This document shows, in pieces, positions 1-9,700 of a stretch of DNA of 54,379 nt. Made by a program: the position numbers and the translations under genes. This DNA comes from Planctomycetaceae bacterium (GTDB lineage: Bacteria > Planctomycetota > Planctomycetia > Pirellulales > UBA1268). The stretch is from assembly GCA_947459185.1 (NCBI GenBank), contig CANHCU010000009.1, forward strand, positions 1-54,379, read 5' to 3'. Every line of letters starts with the position of its first letter. Position 1 is the first letter of the stretch. A model generated the notes under the pieces. It searched no databases. It worked only from the letters and a program-made list of their open reading frames with translations, and was not told where the DNA came from.

Positions 1-2456
1 CTGGTCACACTCCAGACGGTGCTCGCCACCCCCCAGTGCTCGGCGAGCAACTCCGACGCCCGGATCACCTCCCGCAGGATGGCGCCCGAGCCGAGCAAGT
101 TGACGTGCGGCAGCGGCCCTGTTGCCGGCGCGGCCGCCGGCACCTCGCGGAGCCTGTACATGCCCTTGAGAATGCCTTCCTCGCAGCCCTGCGGCATCGG
201 GGGCATCTCGTAGTTCTCGTTGTAGACCGTGATGTAGTAGATCCAGTCCTCACCCTTGGCATACATGCGATCCATGCCGTCGAGCATGATGACCGTGGCC
301 TCGTAGACGAACGCCGGGTCGTAGACCTTCACGGTGGGATAGGCGATGGCGAACAGTTGGCTGTTGCCATCCTGATGCTGCAGCCCCTCGCCGGCAAGCG
401 TTGTCCGGCCGGCCGTGCCGCCGAGCAGGAAGCCGCGGGCGCGGCAGTCGCAGGCAGCCCAGATCTGGTCGCCAATCCGCTGGAAGCCGAACATCGAGTA
501 GTAGATGAACATCGGGATCATCGGCACGCCATGGCTGGCGTAGGCCGTGCCGGCCGCGATGAAGCTCGAAATGCTGCCGGCCTCGGTGATGCCCTCCTCG
601 AGGATCTGCCCGTCCTTGGCCTCGCGGTAATAGAGCAGCTGATCAGAATCGACCGGCTCGTAGAGCTGGCCACTGTGGGCGTAGATGCCGCACTGCTTGA
701 AGAGCGGATCCATGCCGAAAGTCCGCGACTCGTCGGGCACGATCGGCACGATGTATTTGCCGACGTTCTTGTCCTTCAAGAGCGACGCCATCAGCGTGAC
801 CACGCCGGTGGTCGTGGAGACCTCACGGCCCGCACTCTTCTCTATGAAGCTCGCGTATTCCGCGAGCGACGGCGTCTTGAGCAGCGGTGCCTGCTTCGGC
901 CGGGTCGGCACGGGGCCGCCGAGGGCCGCGCGACGCTCCCGCAGATACTTCATCTCGGGGGAATCTTCCGGCGGCCGGTAGAACGGGGCCTTGGCTACCT
1001 CGTCGTCCGAGATCGGAATCCCGAACCGGGTGCGGAAGGCCCGCAGTTCCTCCTCGTTGAGCTTCTTCTGCTGGTGGGTCACGTTGCGACCCTCGCCCAC
1101 CTCGCCGAGGCCGTAGCCCTTGATCGTCTTGGCGATCACCACGGTCGGCTTGCCGTGGCACTTCATCGCCGCATCGTAGGCCGCGTAGACCTTCTCGGGA
1201 TCGTGGCCACCGCGCCGCAGCTTCTTGAGCTTCTCGTCGGAGAGATGCGCCACCATCTCGGCCAGTTCCGGATCACCGCCGAAGAAGTGCTCGCGGATGT
1301 AGCCGCCTGGCATGACGACATACTTTTGATACTGGCCGTCCACGATCTCGTTCATCCGCTTGACGAGCTTGCCCTTCTCGTCCTTGGCGAGCAGTGGATC
1401 CCACTCGTCGCCCCAGACCACCTTGATGACGTTCCAGCCGGCGCCACGGAAGACCCCTTCCAGTTCCTGGATGATCTTGCCGTTGCCACGCACCGGGCCG
1501 TCGAGCCGCTGCAGATTGCAGTTGATCACGAACACGAGGTTGTCGAGTTTTTCACGGGCCGCCAGCGAAATCGCGCCGAGCGTCTCGGGCTCGTCGCACT
1601 CGCCGTCGCCGATGAAGGACCAGACGTGCTGCTTGCTCGTGTCCTTGATGCCGCGGTCCTGCAGATACTTGTTGAACCGCGCTTGGTAAATGGCCATCAG
1701 GGGGCCGAGGCCCATTGAAACCGTCGGAAACTCCCAGAATTCGGGCATCAGCCAGGGATGGGGGTAGCTCGAAAGCCCACCGCCCTCGGCCAATTCACGG
1801 CGGAAGTTCTCCAGCTTCTTTTCGCTGAGCCGGCCTTCGAGAAACGCCCGGGAGTAGATGCCCGGCGAGGCATGCCCCTGGAAGTAGACCTGGTCACCCG
1901 AGTAGTCATCGCCACGGCCGCGGATGAAATGGTTCATCGCCACTTCCACGAGAGTCGCCGAGGAGGCAAAGGTGGAGATGTGACCGCCGATGCTCTTGTC
2001 TTCGCGATTGGCCCGCACGACCATCGCCATCGCATTCCAGCGGATGATGCTCTTGATCCGCCGCTCGAGCTCGCGGTTGCCCGGGAACGGCGGCTGCTTG
2101 TCGGCCGGAATCGTGTTGATGTAGGGCGTGGTCGTGGAGAATGGGATCGGCACACCCAACCGGTAGGCCTCCTGCTCGATGGCATGCAGCAGGTAGGCGG
2201 CCCGGTCAGAGCCGCGGCTGTTGATGACATACCGCAGGGAATCGAGCCATTCGGTCGTCTCCGTCGGATCCGAGTCCACGGCGACGACCCCATCGGCACG
2301 CACGGGTTGCCCGCTGGTGCTGTCGCTCATCTGCCCGATCGACATCGGAGCATGGCCCCCCTTGGGCAGATTCCCGCCGCTGCCGGACCGTCCGTTTGCC
2401 CCCCCCGCATGGTCAACTACGTCGCTGCCGGTCTGATCGATGTCGGGGCTGGCCAT
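1..2456 (-). CDS. aceE: Pyruvate dehydrogenase E1 component, homodimeric type (3' end outside window)
   Basis: Decarboxylates pyruvate with thiamine diphosphate and passes the acetyl group to lipoyl-E2 in the pyruvate dehydrogenase complex. The translation shows the ThDP-binding motif beginning GDGECDEPETLG and closing with FVINCNLQRLDGPV, plus the long single-chain architecture of the AceE (not the alpha/beta) type. About 818 codons are present and the C-terminus runs off the left edge. The start at 2456 (MASPDIDQTG) has a GGAG six bases upstream; an in-frame ATG at 2330 (MSDSTSGQPV) is a plausible alternative, since the 42 residues between are Gly/Ser-rich and not obviously conserved. It lies 81 bp downstream of lpd on the same strand, so the two are probably one transcript. 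No E2 gene is visible here; it could follow aceE beyond the window. Confidence 0.95.
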   Translation of the reverse strand, partial: MASPDIDQTGSDVVDHAGGANGRSGSGGNLPKGGHAPMSIGQMSDSTSGQPVRADGVVAVDSDPTETTEWLDSLRYVINSRGSDRAAYLLHAIEQEAYRLGVPIPFSTTTPYINTIPADKQPPFPGNRELERRIKSIIRWNAMAMVVRANREDKSIGGHISTFASSATLVEVAMNHFIRGRGDDYSGDQVYFQGHASPGIYSRAFLEGRLSEKKLENFRRELAEGGGLSSYPHPWLMPEFWEFPTVSMGLGPLMAIYQARFNKYLQDRGIKDTSKQHVWSFIGDGECDEPETLGAISLAAREKLDNLVFVINCNLQRLDGPVRGNGKIIQELEGVFRGAGWNVIKVVWGDEWDPLLAKDEKGKLVKRMNEIVDGQYQKYVVMPGGYIREHFFGGDPELAEMVAHLSDEKLKKLRRGGHDPEKVYAAYDAAMKCHGKPTVVIAKTIKGYGLGEVGEGRNVTHQQKKLNEEELRAFRTRFGIPISDDEVAKAPFYRPPEDSPEMKYLRERRAALGGPVPTRPKQAPLLKTPSLAEYASFIEKSAGREVSTTTGVVTLMASLLKDKNVGKYIVPIVPDESRTFGMDPLFKQCGIYAHSGQLYEPVDSDQLLYYREAKDGQILEEGITEAGSISSFIAAGTAYASHGVPMIPMFIYYSMFGFQRIGDQIWAACDCRARGFLLGGTAGRTTLAGEGLQHQDGNSQLFAIAYPTVKVYDPAFVYEATVIMLDGMDRMYAKGEDWIYYITVYNENYEMPPMPQGCEEGILKGMYRLREVPAAAPATGPLPHVNLLGSGAILREVIRASELLAEHWGVASTVWSVT

Positions 2457-2537
2457 GGAGTGCTCCGGAAAGGTGGGCGAACTTTTCCCATTATTCCGAT
2501 GGTTCCGAAGGGCGTAAAGCCCATTCGCCATACCCGC

Positions 2538-3962
2538 CTACTTGGCCGTTTCTGCACGGGGACGGTAGATCTCGGTGGCGAGGCCGAAGTAGTTTTCGGC
2601 GGAGAAGGCCACCGTTTCGCTGAGTGTCGGATGCGGATGGATCGACTCCATCAGATCGCGGGCCGAACAGCCCATTTCGATGGCCAGCACCCCCTCCGCG
2701 ATCAGTTCCCCGGCGCCCGATCCCACGATGCCCACGCCGAGCACCGTGTCGGTTTCGGGATCGACGAGCACCTTCGTCATGCCATCAGTCCGCCCGAGGG
2801 CATGAGCCCGTCCGCTGGCGGCCCAGGGATAGCGGCTGACCTCGACCGTGCGGCCCGACGCGGCCACGTCATTCTCTGTGAGCCCCGCCCAGGCGATCTC
2901 GGGGTCGGTAAACACCACGGCGGGAATGGCCCGTGGTGCAAATACCGCTGCCTCGCCGTGCAAAGCCTCGACCGCCACCTTGCCCTGGTGGCTGGCGCGG
3001 TGGGCCAGCATCGGTTCACCGCAGACGTCGCCGATCGCCAGGATGTGCGGATCGGCCGTCCGCTGCTGGTCGTCAACCTCCACAAAACCTTTCGCGTTGA
3101 CCTTCACACCGGTGCTCTCCAGCCCGATGCCATCCGAATTCGGCCGCCGGCCCACAGCCACGAGCACCCGCGAAAACTCCCGGACGCTCGGCCCCTCCGG
3201 CCCCTCGAAGTGCACGCGGACCGCCTGCCCGGCATCCTCCAGTTTCACGACCTTCGTGCGGAGATGGATCTTTTCAAACAGCTTCTCGAGCCGTTGCTGC
3301 AGCGGCTTGACAAGGTCGCGATCGGCCCCGGGCAGCAGGGTGTCGGTGAGTTCGACGACCGATACCCGCGTGCCGAGTTCGGCATAGACGGTTCCCATCT
3401 CCAGTCCGATGTAGCCGCCACCGACGACGAGCAGCGACTCCGGAATGTCGGCCAGTTCGAGGGCGCCGGTCGAATCCATCACCCGCGGACTACCGATGTC
3501 GAAGGCTGGAATCCGGGCCGGGCGGGAGCCGCTGGCCAGAATGCAGTGGTCGAAGGTGAGCGTCTGACTGGGGTCGCCGGACGTCGCAGCGGCGATTTCA
3601 AGGGTGTTGGAACTCGTAAATCGGGCATTGCCCCGCACGACGGTCACGTTGCGACGCCGGGCCAACTGGCCGAGTCCACCGGTGAGCGTGGAAATCACCT
3701 TGTCTTTGCGGGCCCGCAGGGCATCGACATTCACCGAGGGTCGCGCGAAGTGGACCCCCCATTCCTCCATCTCGCGTGTTTCCGACAGCACGCGGCCGAC
3801 GTGCAGGAGCGCCTTCGACGGGATGCAACCGCGGAGCAGGCAGGTGCCGCCGAGTCGCTCGTCGCGTTCCACCAGCGTCACCGCCATGCCGAGATCGGCC
3901 GCCAGAAAGGCGGCGGCATAGCCACCCGGACCGCCACCCAGCACCACCAGTGGAACATGCAT
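2538..3962 (-). CDS. lpdA: Dihydrolipoyl dehydrogenase (E3)
   Basis: FAD-dependent enzyme that reoxidises dihydrolipoamide of 2-oxoacid dehydrogenase complexes with NAD+. The 474-aa protein opens with an FAD Rossmann motif (VVLGGGPGGYAAA), carries the redox-active pair C41 and C46 in GGTCLLRGCIPSK, a second nucleotide-binding motif (VVGGGYIGLEMG), and ends with the family signature HPHPTLSE that holds the catalytic His. Length is normal for the family. The ATG at 3962 is preceded by GAGGAG about 11 bases upstream. It is the first gene of a probable lpd-aceE operon and is divergent from the HTTM gene across about 126 bp, which should hold promoters for both. Confidence 0.95.
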   Translation of the reverse strand: MHVPLVVLGGGPGGYAAAFLAADLGMAVTLVERDERLGGTCLLRGCIPSKALLHVGRVLSETREMEEWGVHFARPSVNVDALRARKDKVISTLTGGLGQLARRRNVTVVRGNARFTSSNTLEIAAATSGDPSQTLTFDHCILASGSRPARIPAFDIGSPRVMDSTGALELADIPESLLVVGGGYIGLEMGTVYAELGTRVSVVELTDTLLPGADRDLVKPLQQRLEKLFEKIHLRTKVVKLEDAGQAVRVHFEGPEGPSVREFSRVLVAVGRRPNSDGIGLESTGVKVNAKGFVEVDDQQRTADPHILAIGDVCGEPMLAHRASHQGKVAVEALHGEAAVFAPRAIPAVVFTDPEIAWAGLTENDVAASGRTVEVSRYPWAASGRAHALGRTDGMTKVLVDPETDTVLGVGIVGSGAGELIAEGVLAIEMGCSARDLMESIHPHPTLSETVAFSAENYFGLATEIYRPRAETAK

Positions 3963-4088
3963 CGCTCAGGGTTCTCCTCGAAACAGGCGGTCAGCCAGAG
4001 AGTTGGGATCGATCCTCGGACGGTCGTTGTTGTAGTTTCGACCTGCGAGTTGTTCAAGAAACACCCCCCGCAGGACACGAGGCTCACG

Positions 4089-5621
4089 ATGCTGTTGCGG
4101 CGGGCTTTCTCGCTCGATGGACGCAGCCTGGCCGCTTTTCGCATCGCAATCGGCCTGCTCGTGGCCGCCGATGCCCTGCTCCGCAGCCGCGACATCTCGC
4201 TGATGCTGGCCCCGGACGGGATGTTTCCCCTGCCATTGCTACGGCAATACCTCGACGACCCCTGGGCATGGTCGCTGGCCATGCTCGTCGATGCCACCTG
4301 GTGGGGGCCGGTCATACTCTGCCTGGAGGCCGCAGCGGGCCTCCTGCTGGCGGCGGGTTGCGGCACCAGGGTTGCCACGATCGCCTCATGGGTGGCGGTC
4401 GTGAGCGTCCTGCGACGGACGGCGCCGGCCACCAACGCCGGCGATGCCTGGCTCGCCTGCCTGCTCTTTTGGGGGATGTTTCTGCCGCTTGCATCCACCT
4501 GGTCGTGGGATGCCCGCCGCGGGAGCCGGCGTGGCGAAGAGTGCTCCACCGCGACGATGGCCCTCGTGCTCCAGATCGCCGTCGTCTATCTGGCGGCAGG
4601 GCTCTCCAAGTGGAACGACGCCTGGCTGGCGGGCGACGCCATCCGCTTTGCCATGTCGGTCCACGACCACGGCACGCCGCTGGGCGAATGGCTCCTCGGC
4701 ACCGGCTGGCTCGCCCGCCCGGTCTCGTGGGCGGTGCTCGCGCTCGAACTTCTGGGACCGGTGCTTCTGATCGCATGGCCGACGCCGCGGGTCCGCACGA
4801 GTCTCGTCGTCCTGTTCATGCTCTTCCATCTCGTCAGCTGCGCGACGATGACCGTGGGGCTCTTCGGATACGTGGGGCTGGCGGCCTGGCTGGCGGTCGT
4901 GCCGCGTGAGGCGTGGGACTGGCTCGGCGGTCGCCACGTGCCTGCCTGCCAAGGCCCCGGCGCATCGTCCGCTCCGGAATCATGGGCTGCGCGATGGGCC
5001 TGCCTGTCCGCGGGAACGCTGGCACTGGTGAGCCTCGTGCACGACGTGACACCCTGGCGGCACACCCCGCTGCCACGACCGCTCAGGTCCCTGATCAGCC
5101 TTCCCTGCATGCATCAAGAGTGGGGCATGTTCGGTGACGTGCAGCGACAGGAACAGTGGGCCTATGCGCGTGCCGAGTTGGCCAACGGCAGCATCGTTGA
5201 CCTTCTCCGGGACGGCCGGCCGCTCGAGGCGGAGCGTCCCTCCGGTGGCTTCACGTCCCTGCCACACCACCGCTGGCACAAGCTCTTCTGGGTGCTTCCA
5301 CGGCCTGAGCAGCGGATCTTCGCTCCAGCGATCGCTGCGGCCCTCGCCCGGCAGTGGAATGCCTCCCATGTGCCCTCTAACGGCGTGCTATGGCTAGAAA
5401 TCCGGTTTGCGAGGCTCGGCCGAACTTCGACCGATGACACGCTCCACGAACTCCTGCTGGCGACCTGGCCGCCCCGGGATCACACCGGACGGGGCAACCT
5501 CGAGCGACTCCTCGACGGCCCCCAGCCTGGTCTCGACGGCCCCCAGCCTGAAATTGACAAGCAAACTGATATCGACCGTCAGGCCAACGAGACGCTTGCA
5601 GGCGAATCGACGGTAGACTGA
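4089..5621 (+). CDS. HTTM-domain membrane protein (vitamin K-dependent carboxylase-like)
   Basis: A 510-aa integral membrane protein. The N-terminal half has the features of the HTTM family (horizontally transferred transmembrane domain, related to gamma-glutamyl carboxylase): FRIAIGLLVAADALLRSRD near the start, then several hydrophobic helices and a conserved LSKWNDAWLAGDAIRFAM segment. The C-terminal roughly 200 residues look soluble (CMHQEWGMFGDVQRQEQWAY and following). True carboxylase activity cannot be claimed; most bacterial HTTM proteins are uncharacterised. The ATG at 4089 was chosen because the hydrophobic domain begins there and GAGG lies six bases upstream; the same frame is open far upstream only because it is antisense to lpd and aceE. 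The tail contains a short duplicated segment (5511-5550). Confidence 0.8.
   Translation: MLLRRAFSLDGRSLAAFRIAIGLLVAADALLRSRDISLMLAPDGMFPLPLLRQYLDDPWAWSLAMLVDATWWGPVILCLEAAAGLLLAAGCGTRVATIASWVAVVSVLRRTAPATNAGDAWLACLLFWGMFLPLASTWSWDARRGSRRGEECSTATMALVLQIAVVYLAAGLSKWNDAWLAGDAIRFAMSVHDHGTPLGEWLLGTGWLARPVSWAVLALELLGPVLLIAWPTPRVRTSLVVLFMLFHLVSCATMTVGLFGYVGLAAWLAVVPREAWDWLGGRHVPACQGPGASSAPESWAARWACLSAGTLALVSLVHDVTPWRHTPLPRPLRSLISLPCMHQEWGMFGDVQRQEQWAYARAELANGSIVDLLRDGRPLEAERPSGGFTSLPHHRWHKLFWVLPRPEQRIFAPAIAAALARQWNASHVPSNGVLWLEIRFARLGRTSTDDTLHELLLATWPPRDHTGRGNLERLLDGPQPGLDGPQPEIDKQTDIDRQANETLAGESTVD
5511..5550 (+). repeat. 21-bp tandem duplication in the HTTM gene tail
   Basis: The 19-base string starting ctcgacggcc at 5511 recurs exactly at 5532, a 21-base period. 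In frame it gives two copies of LDGPQPxLDGPQP near the C-terminus. It probably arose by slippage and is length-neutral to the frame. Confidence 0.8.
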
Positions 5622-5636
5622 TCGGTCATTGGTCGC

Positions 5637-5718
5637 GCGAGAGTGGCGGAACTGGCAGACGCGCTGGATTTAGGTTCCAGTGCCGCAAGGCGTGCGGGTT
5701 CGACTCCCGCCTCTCGCA
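5637..5718 (+). tRNA. tRNA-Leu (anticodon UAG)
   Basis: The 7-bp acceptor stem pairs GCGAGAG (5637-5643) with CTCTCGC (5711-5717), followed by discriminator A at 5718. The anticodon arm is CTGGA-TTTAGGT-TCCAG with anticodon TAG at 5671-5673, reading CUA and other CUN leucine codons. A variable arm and a T arm with GGTTCGACTCC follow. The long type II variable region fits leucine. The 3' CCA is not encoded. Confidence 0.96.
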
Positions 5719-5755
5719 TTCACACAGTCGGTGCTATTCACGGCCGCGCGAGACC

Positions 5756-6490
5756 TCACGGCTGGACAGCGAGTCGCGGCGGCGTGGCGGTGAATGTCCG
5801 CCAGGCGGTCGGGCTCACTGCGGCTTCAACCCCGTCTTCTCGCGCGCCGTCTTCCCCAACGGGTCCACCTGCCACCAAAGTTTCTCCGACGGCTCCCCGT
5901 TCCCCGACAGTGTCTTCCGGCACAGCGTCTTCTCGGACCGGAGCCACCGCCGGCCGCGTGGTTGCGGTCGGTTCCATTTCAGAAGCAGCGGGAGGGACGG
6001 CCTGGCCTTCCGCGGCGGCATCGGGCGGGAGTCCTTCCTCGTCCACGCCGGGCACCTCGGTCTGCGGCGGTCGGACGGGTGTCGCGGCTTCGTTGCTTGA
6101 GGCCTGAACCACTCCTTCGCCGGGCCACTTCCGCCATTTGGTGCCATAAAACCCAAAGACTTCGGGCCGCACCGGGCAATGGGCGGGACAGAGGCCGTGC
6201 TGGCACTGAGCATGGCCATGGTGATGTCCTTCAGCGAGCCGGCACTGGGGGCAGGCGGACCTTCGGCATTGGCTGCATGGAGCCTGGCCCTGCATGGCCC
6301 CACCCGCCGGCATCACGGCGTGATCGACCTTCGGACTGCGGGCAGGCGTTCGTTCGCGAGTCCGACTCGGCGCCGGCTCGGCGGCCAGCAGCGGGCCTGC
6401 CAGCACGACCACAATCACGCCCCCAGCCCAGAGGCGGCATGCCTTCCACAACTGGCTCCTGTGGAGGCCGGCGTGCACAGTTTTATCCAT
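5756..6490 (-). CDS. Secreted Cys/Pro-rich protein of planctomycete type, function unknown
   Basis: A 244-aa protein. Residues 20-37 form a hydrophobic segment ending AGPLLAAEP, which reads as a signal peptide or anchor. The middle is rich in Cys and His (CSQCRRSACPQCRLAEGHHH, then CQHGLCPAHCPVRPE), which suggests metal binding or disulfides. It is followed by GFYGTKWRKWPGEGVVQ and a NEAATPVRPPQTEVPGVDEE stretch; this block resembles one found in several predicted planctomycete proteins (recalled, not searched). The last 80 residues are low-complexity, rich in Ala, Glu, Pro and Thr. The ATG at 6490 begins just before the signal-like segment. It is divergent from the large TPR gene across 245 bp, where no clear promoter hexamers were identified. 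Function is not known. Confidence 0.75.
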   Translation of the reverse strand: MDKTVHAGLHRSQLWKACRLWAGGVIVVVLAGPLLAAEPAPSRTRERTPARSPKVDHAVMPAGGAMQGQAPCSQCRRSACPQCRLAEGHHHGHAQCQHGLCPAHCPVRPEVFGFYGTKWRKWPGEGVVQASSNEAATPVRPPQTEVPGVDEEGLPPDAAAEGQAVPPAASEMEPTATTRPAVAPVREDAVPEDTVGERGAVGETLVAGGPVGEDGAREDGVEAAVSPTAWRTFTATPPRLAVQP

Positions 6491-6735
6491 ACCAGTCGTC
6501 CTTCACGTGAACGGCACAGCATCGCCGGCCGTCAATTCCGTTGCATTCGGAAAAGTCTGCGCAATCGGACTATCGTCCAGGCTGCGGTCAAATCTTTGGG
6601 GGTTCTGGTGGGAGGTGAAAAAACCCCGTGGCGGAAGTCCCGGCATACAAAGTCGGGCGCACGCTCCTGCGGCGGTATAAACTTTGACTGCCCCCTTCTT
6701 TTGCCTCCCCCGCGTCTGCTCAGGCCTCCCAACCT

Positions 6736-9700
6736 GTGAACCGCCCGTCGAAACGCCTCAATGTCGGACTGCTGATGGCAGTGCTGGCTATCGCCGTGAC
6801 CACGGTGATCGCCATCGCCATCATTCACCGGATTCAGGTTTCCCGAAACGCCGGTGCCTTGGCGCGGCTCGCGCGAGTCAGAAAAGAGGAAGGCAACTCG
6901 AAGGAGGCGATGGGGCTGTTTTCGCGATACCTCAGCTACCGCCCGGACGACGCGGAAGCCCAGGCCGAGTTTGCCCGCCTGTTGATCGACTTTGCCGAAC
7001 AACCCACCGCGACCAAAACCGACCGCGGCTATGCCTACTCAGTGCTCGAAACAGCCGTCCGCAAGAACCCCGACGACCTGCTGCTGCGTCAGCGGCTCGC
7101 AACGTGGATGCTTCGCTTTGGCCGGTTTGGCGATGCCACGAGAGAGCTGAATACCCTCCGCGAACAGGTGGTATCGGCACCCCCCAACACCCCTGGCAAG
7201 GAGACCACCGACAAAGACACCGCCGCCAAAGACACCGCCGCCAAAGACACCACCGGCAAGGAGGTTCTCAACCTCGATGCGATCGACGTGCTGCGGGCCA
7301 GGGCGCTTATCGGCCGGAGCGAGTATCAAGAGGCGGCCGCCATCGTGGCTGCCATCATTGGATTCGACCTGGAGAAGCAGGGGTTTGAAGCTGGGGCGGC
7401 GTCGGAAAAAACGGGTGCCAGCGCCCGCACAGCGTCGCTGACGCTGGCGACGCTGCTGGCGGAGAAGCTTGAATCGCCGCAAGCGGCGTCGATCGTGCTG
7501 AAGCACCTGGCGGATGCCAATCCGAAAGACACGCAGGCATGGCTCGCACTGGCCCGCTGGCATCAGGCGCGTGGCGACCTCGCTCAAGCTGCCGCGGCGG
7601 TCAGGACTGCCGCAAAACTTGCCCCGAACAATCCCGAAGTGCTGTTCAGCGATCTCGAATTGTCGATCGCGGAAAAGCGGTATGACGTTGCCGAACAATT
7701 GGCAAACAAGGCCCGCAAGCTGTTCCCTCGTGACGAGCGTGGCTGCCGGGGCCTCGCGGCCGTCGCCGCGCAGCGTCAGGACTTCGACACGGCGATCGCC
7801 GTTCTTCGCGAGGGCTTGGCAGGGCAGCCGGGCCAGCCGTCGCTCCTGCGGATGCTGGCCGACGTCCTGCTGCAGGCCAACCGGATCGACGCAGCGGCAG
7901 AGACGATCGGCATCTTCGCGCAGGCCCAAAGCGACAAGGGACCCGCTGTCGGCCTGCTTCAGGCGCGTCTGCTGATGGCGCAAAAGCGCTGGCTGCCCGC
8001 CAAACAGAAGCTCGATGAAATTCGTCCCCTCGTCGCCGAATCGGACCAACTCACTGGGCAGGTGGACATCCTCCTCGGGCAGTGCTACGAGATGCTGGGG
8101 CAGTTTGACGAACAACTGGCGGCCAACCAGCGGGTGCTGAGCAGCGACTATCAATCCCTGGCCGCGAGGGTTGGCGTGGCCAACGCCCTCACGGCATCCG
8201 GCAAGCCGGACGCCGCGCTCGCAGAGTACGAAGCGGTCGCCGGCTCGCTCCCGCCGGATCGGCTGTCATCGTTGCCGCAGGTCTGGAATCCGCTCCTCCA
8301 GCTTCGCATCGCCAGCGAGATGAGGCGGCCTCCTGCCGAACGCAACTGGTCCCAGATCGACCGGCTTCTCGACACGCTTGAACAATCACCGCTCGTCTCC
8401 GATGCGCAGCTGGCGTTGCTCCGTTCCGACCTTCTCGTTCGTCAGGGCCAGTCCGCGGCAGCCTTCGAGATCCTGCGAACGTACGTGGAGGCCAACCCAT
8501 CGAACCCCCAGCCTCTGGCGGCACTCGTACTGCTCACCCTGCGGGAACAGGGACCAGCGGCAGCCCATGGCGTGCTCGACAAGGTCCCCGCCGACATCGC
8601 CAATGACCCTATGCTGCTGACGGTGCGGGCACAGTTGGCAGCACGGGCGCCGGCGGATGAATCCGCTGCCATCCTGACGCAGCTCGAGGAGAAGGCCCTC
8701 GACCTGCCAGCCGACCAGTCGATCCGGCTGCTCGCCACAATCGCCGCGATCCACCGCGGCATGGGGGAGTTGCAGCAGGCCGAGCGGCTGTGGCGGGCCG
8801 CGCTCAAGCAGAGCCCCGACGATCTGGTGATCCGCACCGCGTTGTTTGAACTGGCCTGCGAGCAGCAGAAAGTCGAAAAAGCGCAGGCCGCCGCTGAGGA
8901 GATCACCCGGCTGTCAGGACCGACGAGCCCGCAGGGACGCGTAGCCAACGCTGCTGCGATGGTGCTCGGTGTGCGGGTGGCGTTGGCCGCGAAGGCCTCT
9001 TCGTCCCCGTCCGCGACGGAACCCTCCGACGAAACGAGCCTTTCCCCCGAGGAAAACTCGCAGCTGAGCGCCGCCCAGAACCTGCTCATCGAAGCCGAGA
9101 ACGACAGGCCCGGCTGGGCCCAGATCCAGCAGCTCTTCGGGGAAATCGCGGCTCTCCGGGGAGATCTGCCGACTGCCATCGAACGGCTGCAGCAGGCCAC
9201 GCGGCTGGGACCGGCCAATCCGGCGGTGATTCGCCAACTCGTATCGCTGCTCTACGCGTCCGATCGCCTCGAAGAGACGCAGCAGACCCTCGCCATGATC
9301 GGCCCCGATGGACTGGGCGGCCTGGAACGGATCTCCGCCGAGATCGACCTGAGGGCGGGCCAGTTCGACAGTGCCGTGGCGCAAGCCGAACGGAGCCTCG
9401 CGGGCAATCAGAAACATTCAGCCCGCGATCTCATCTGGTTCGGACAGTTGCTCGCTCGCGCCGGCAAGATCGATCGGGCCGGCACGGTGCTGCAGGATGC
9501 GGTGGACGCAGACCCGCAACGGCCTGAAGGCTGGATGGCATTGCTCCTGATTCAGAACGCAATCGGCCAGCCGCAGGCCGCAGAACTGACGCTGAAAAAA
9601 GGCGGCACAGTCCTGCCACCGCCCCAGCGGCAGATGTTCGTGGCGCAGGGGAATGAGATGTTGGGCCGGATCGATAATGCGGAAAGCAGTTTCCGCGAGG

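Noticed and set aside
36-1718. A 560-codon plus-strand open frame at the left end
   Set aside because: It is the antisense of aceE; the minus strand has clear ThDP-enzyme motifs, and GC-rich DNA commonly leaves open antisense frames.
1758-5621. A 1287-codon plus-strand open frame read as one protein
   Set aside because: Its first two thirds are antisense to aceE and lpd. Only the part from 4089 has a ribosome site and HTTM-type protein sequence.
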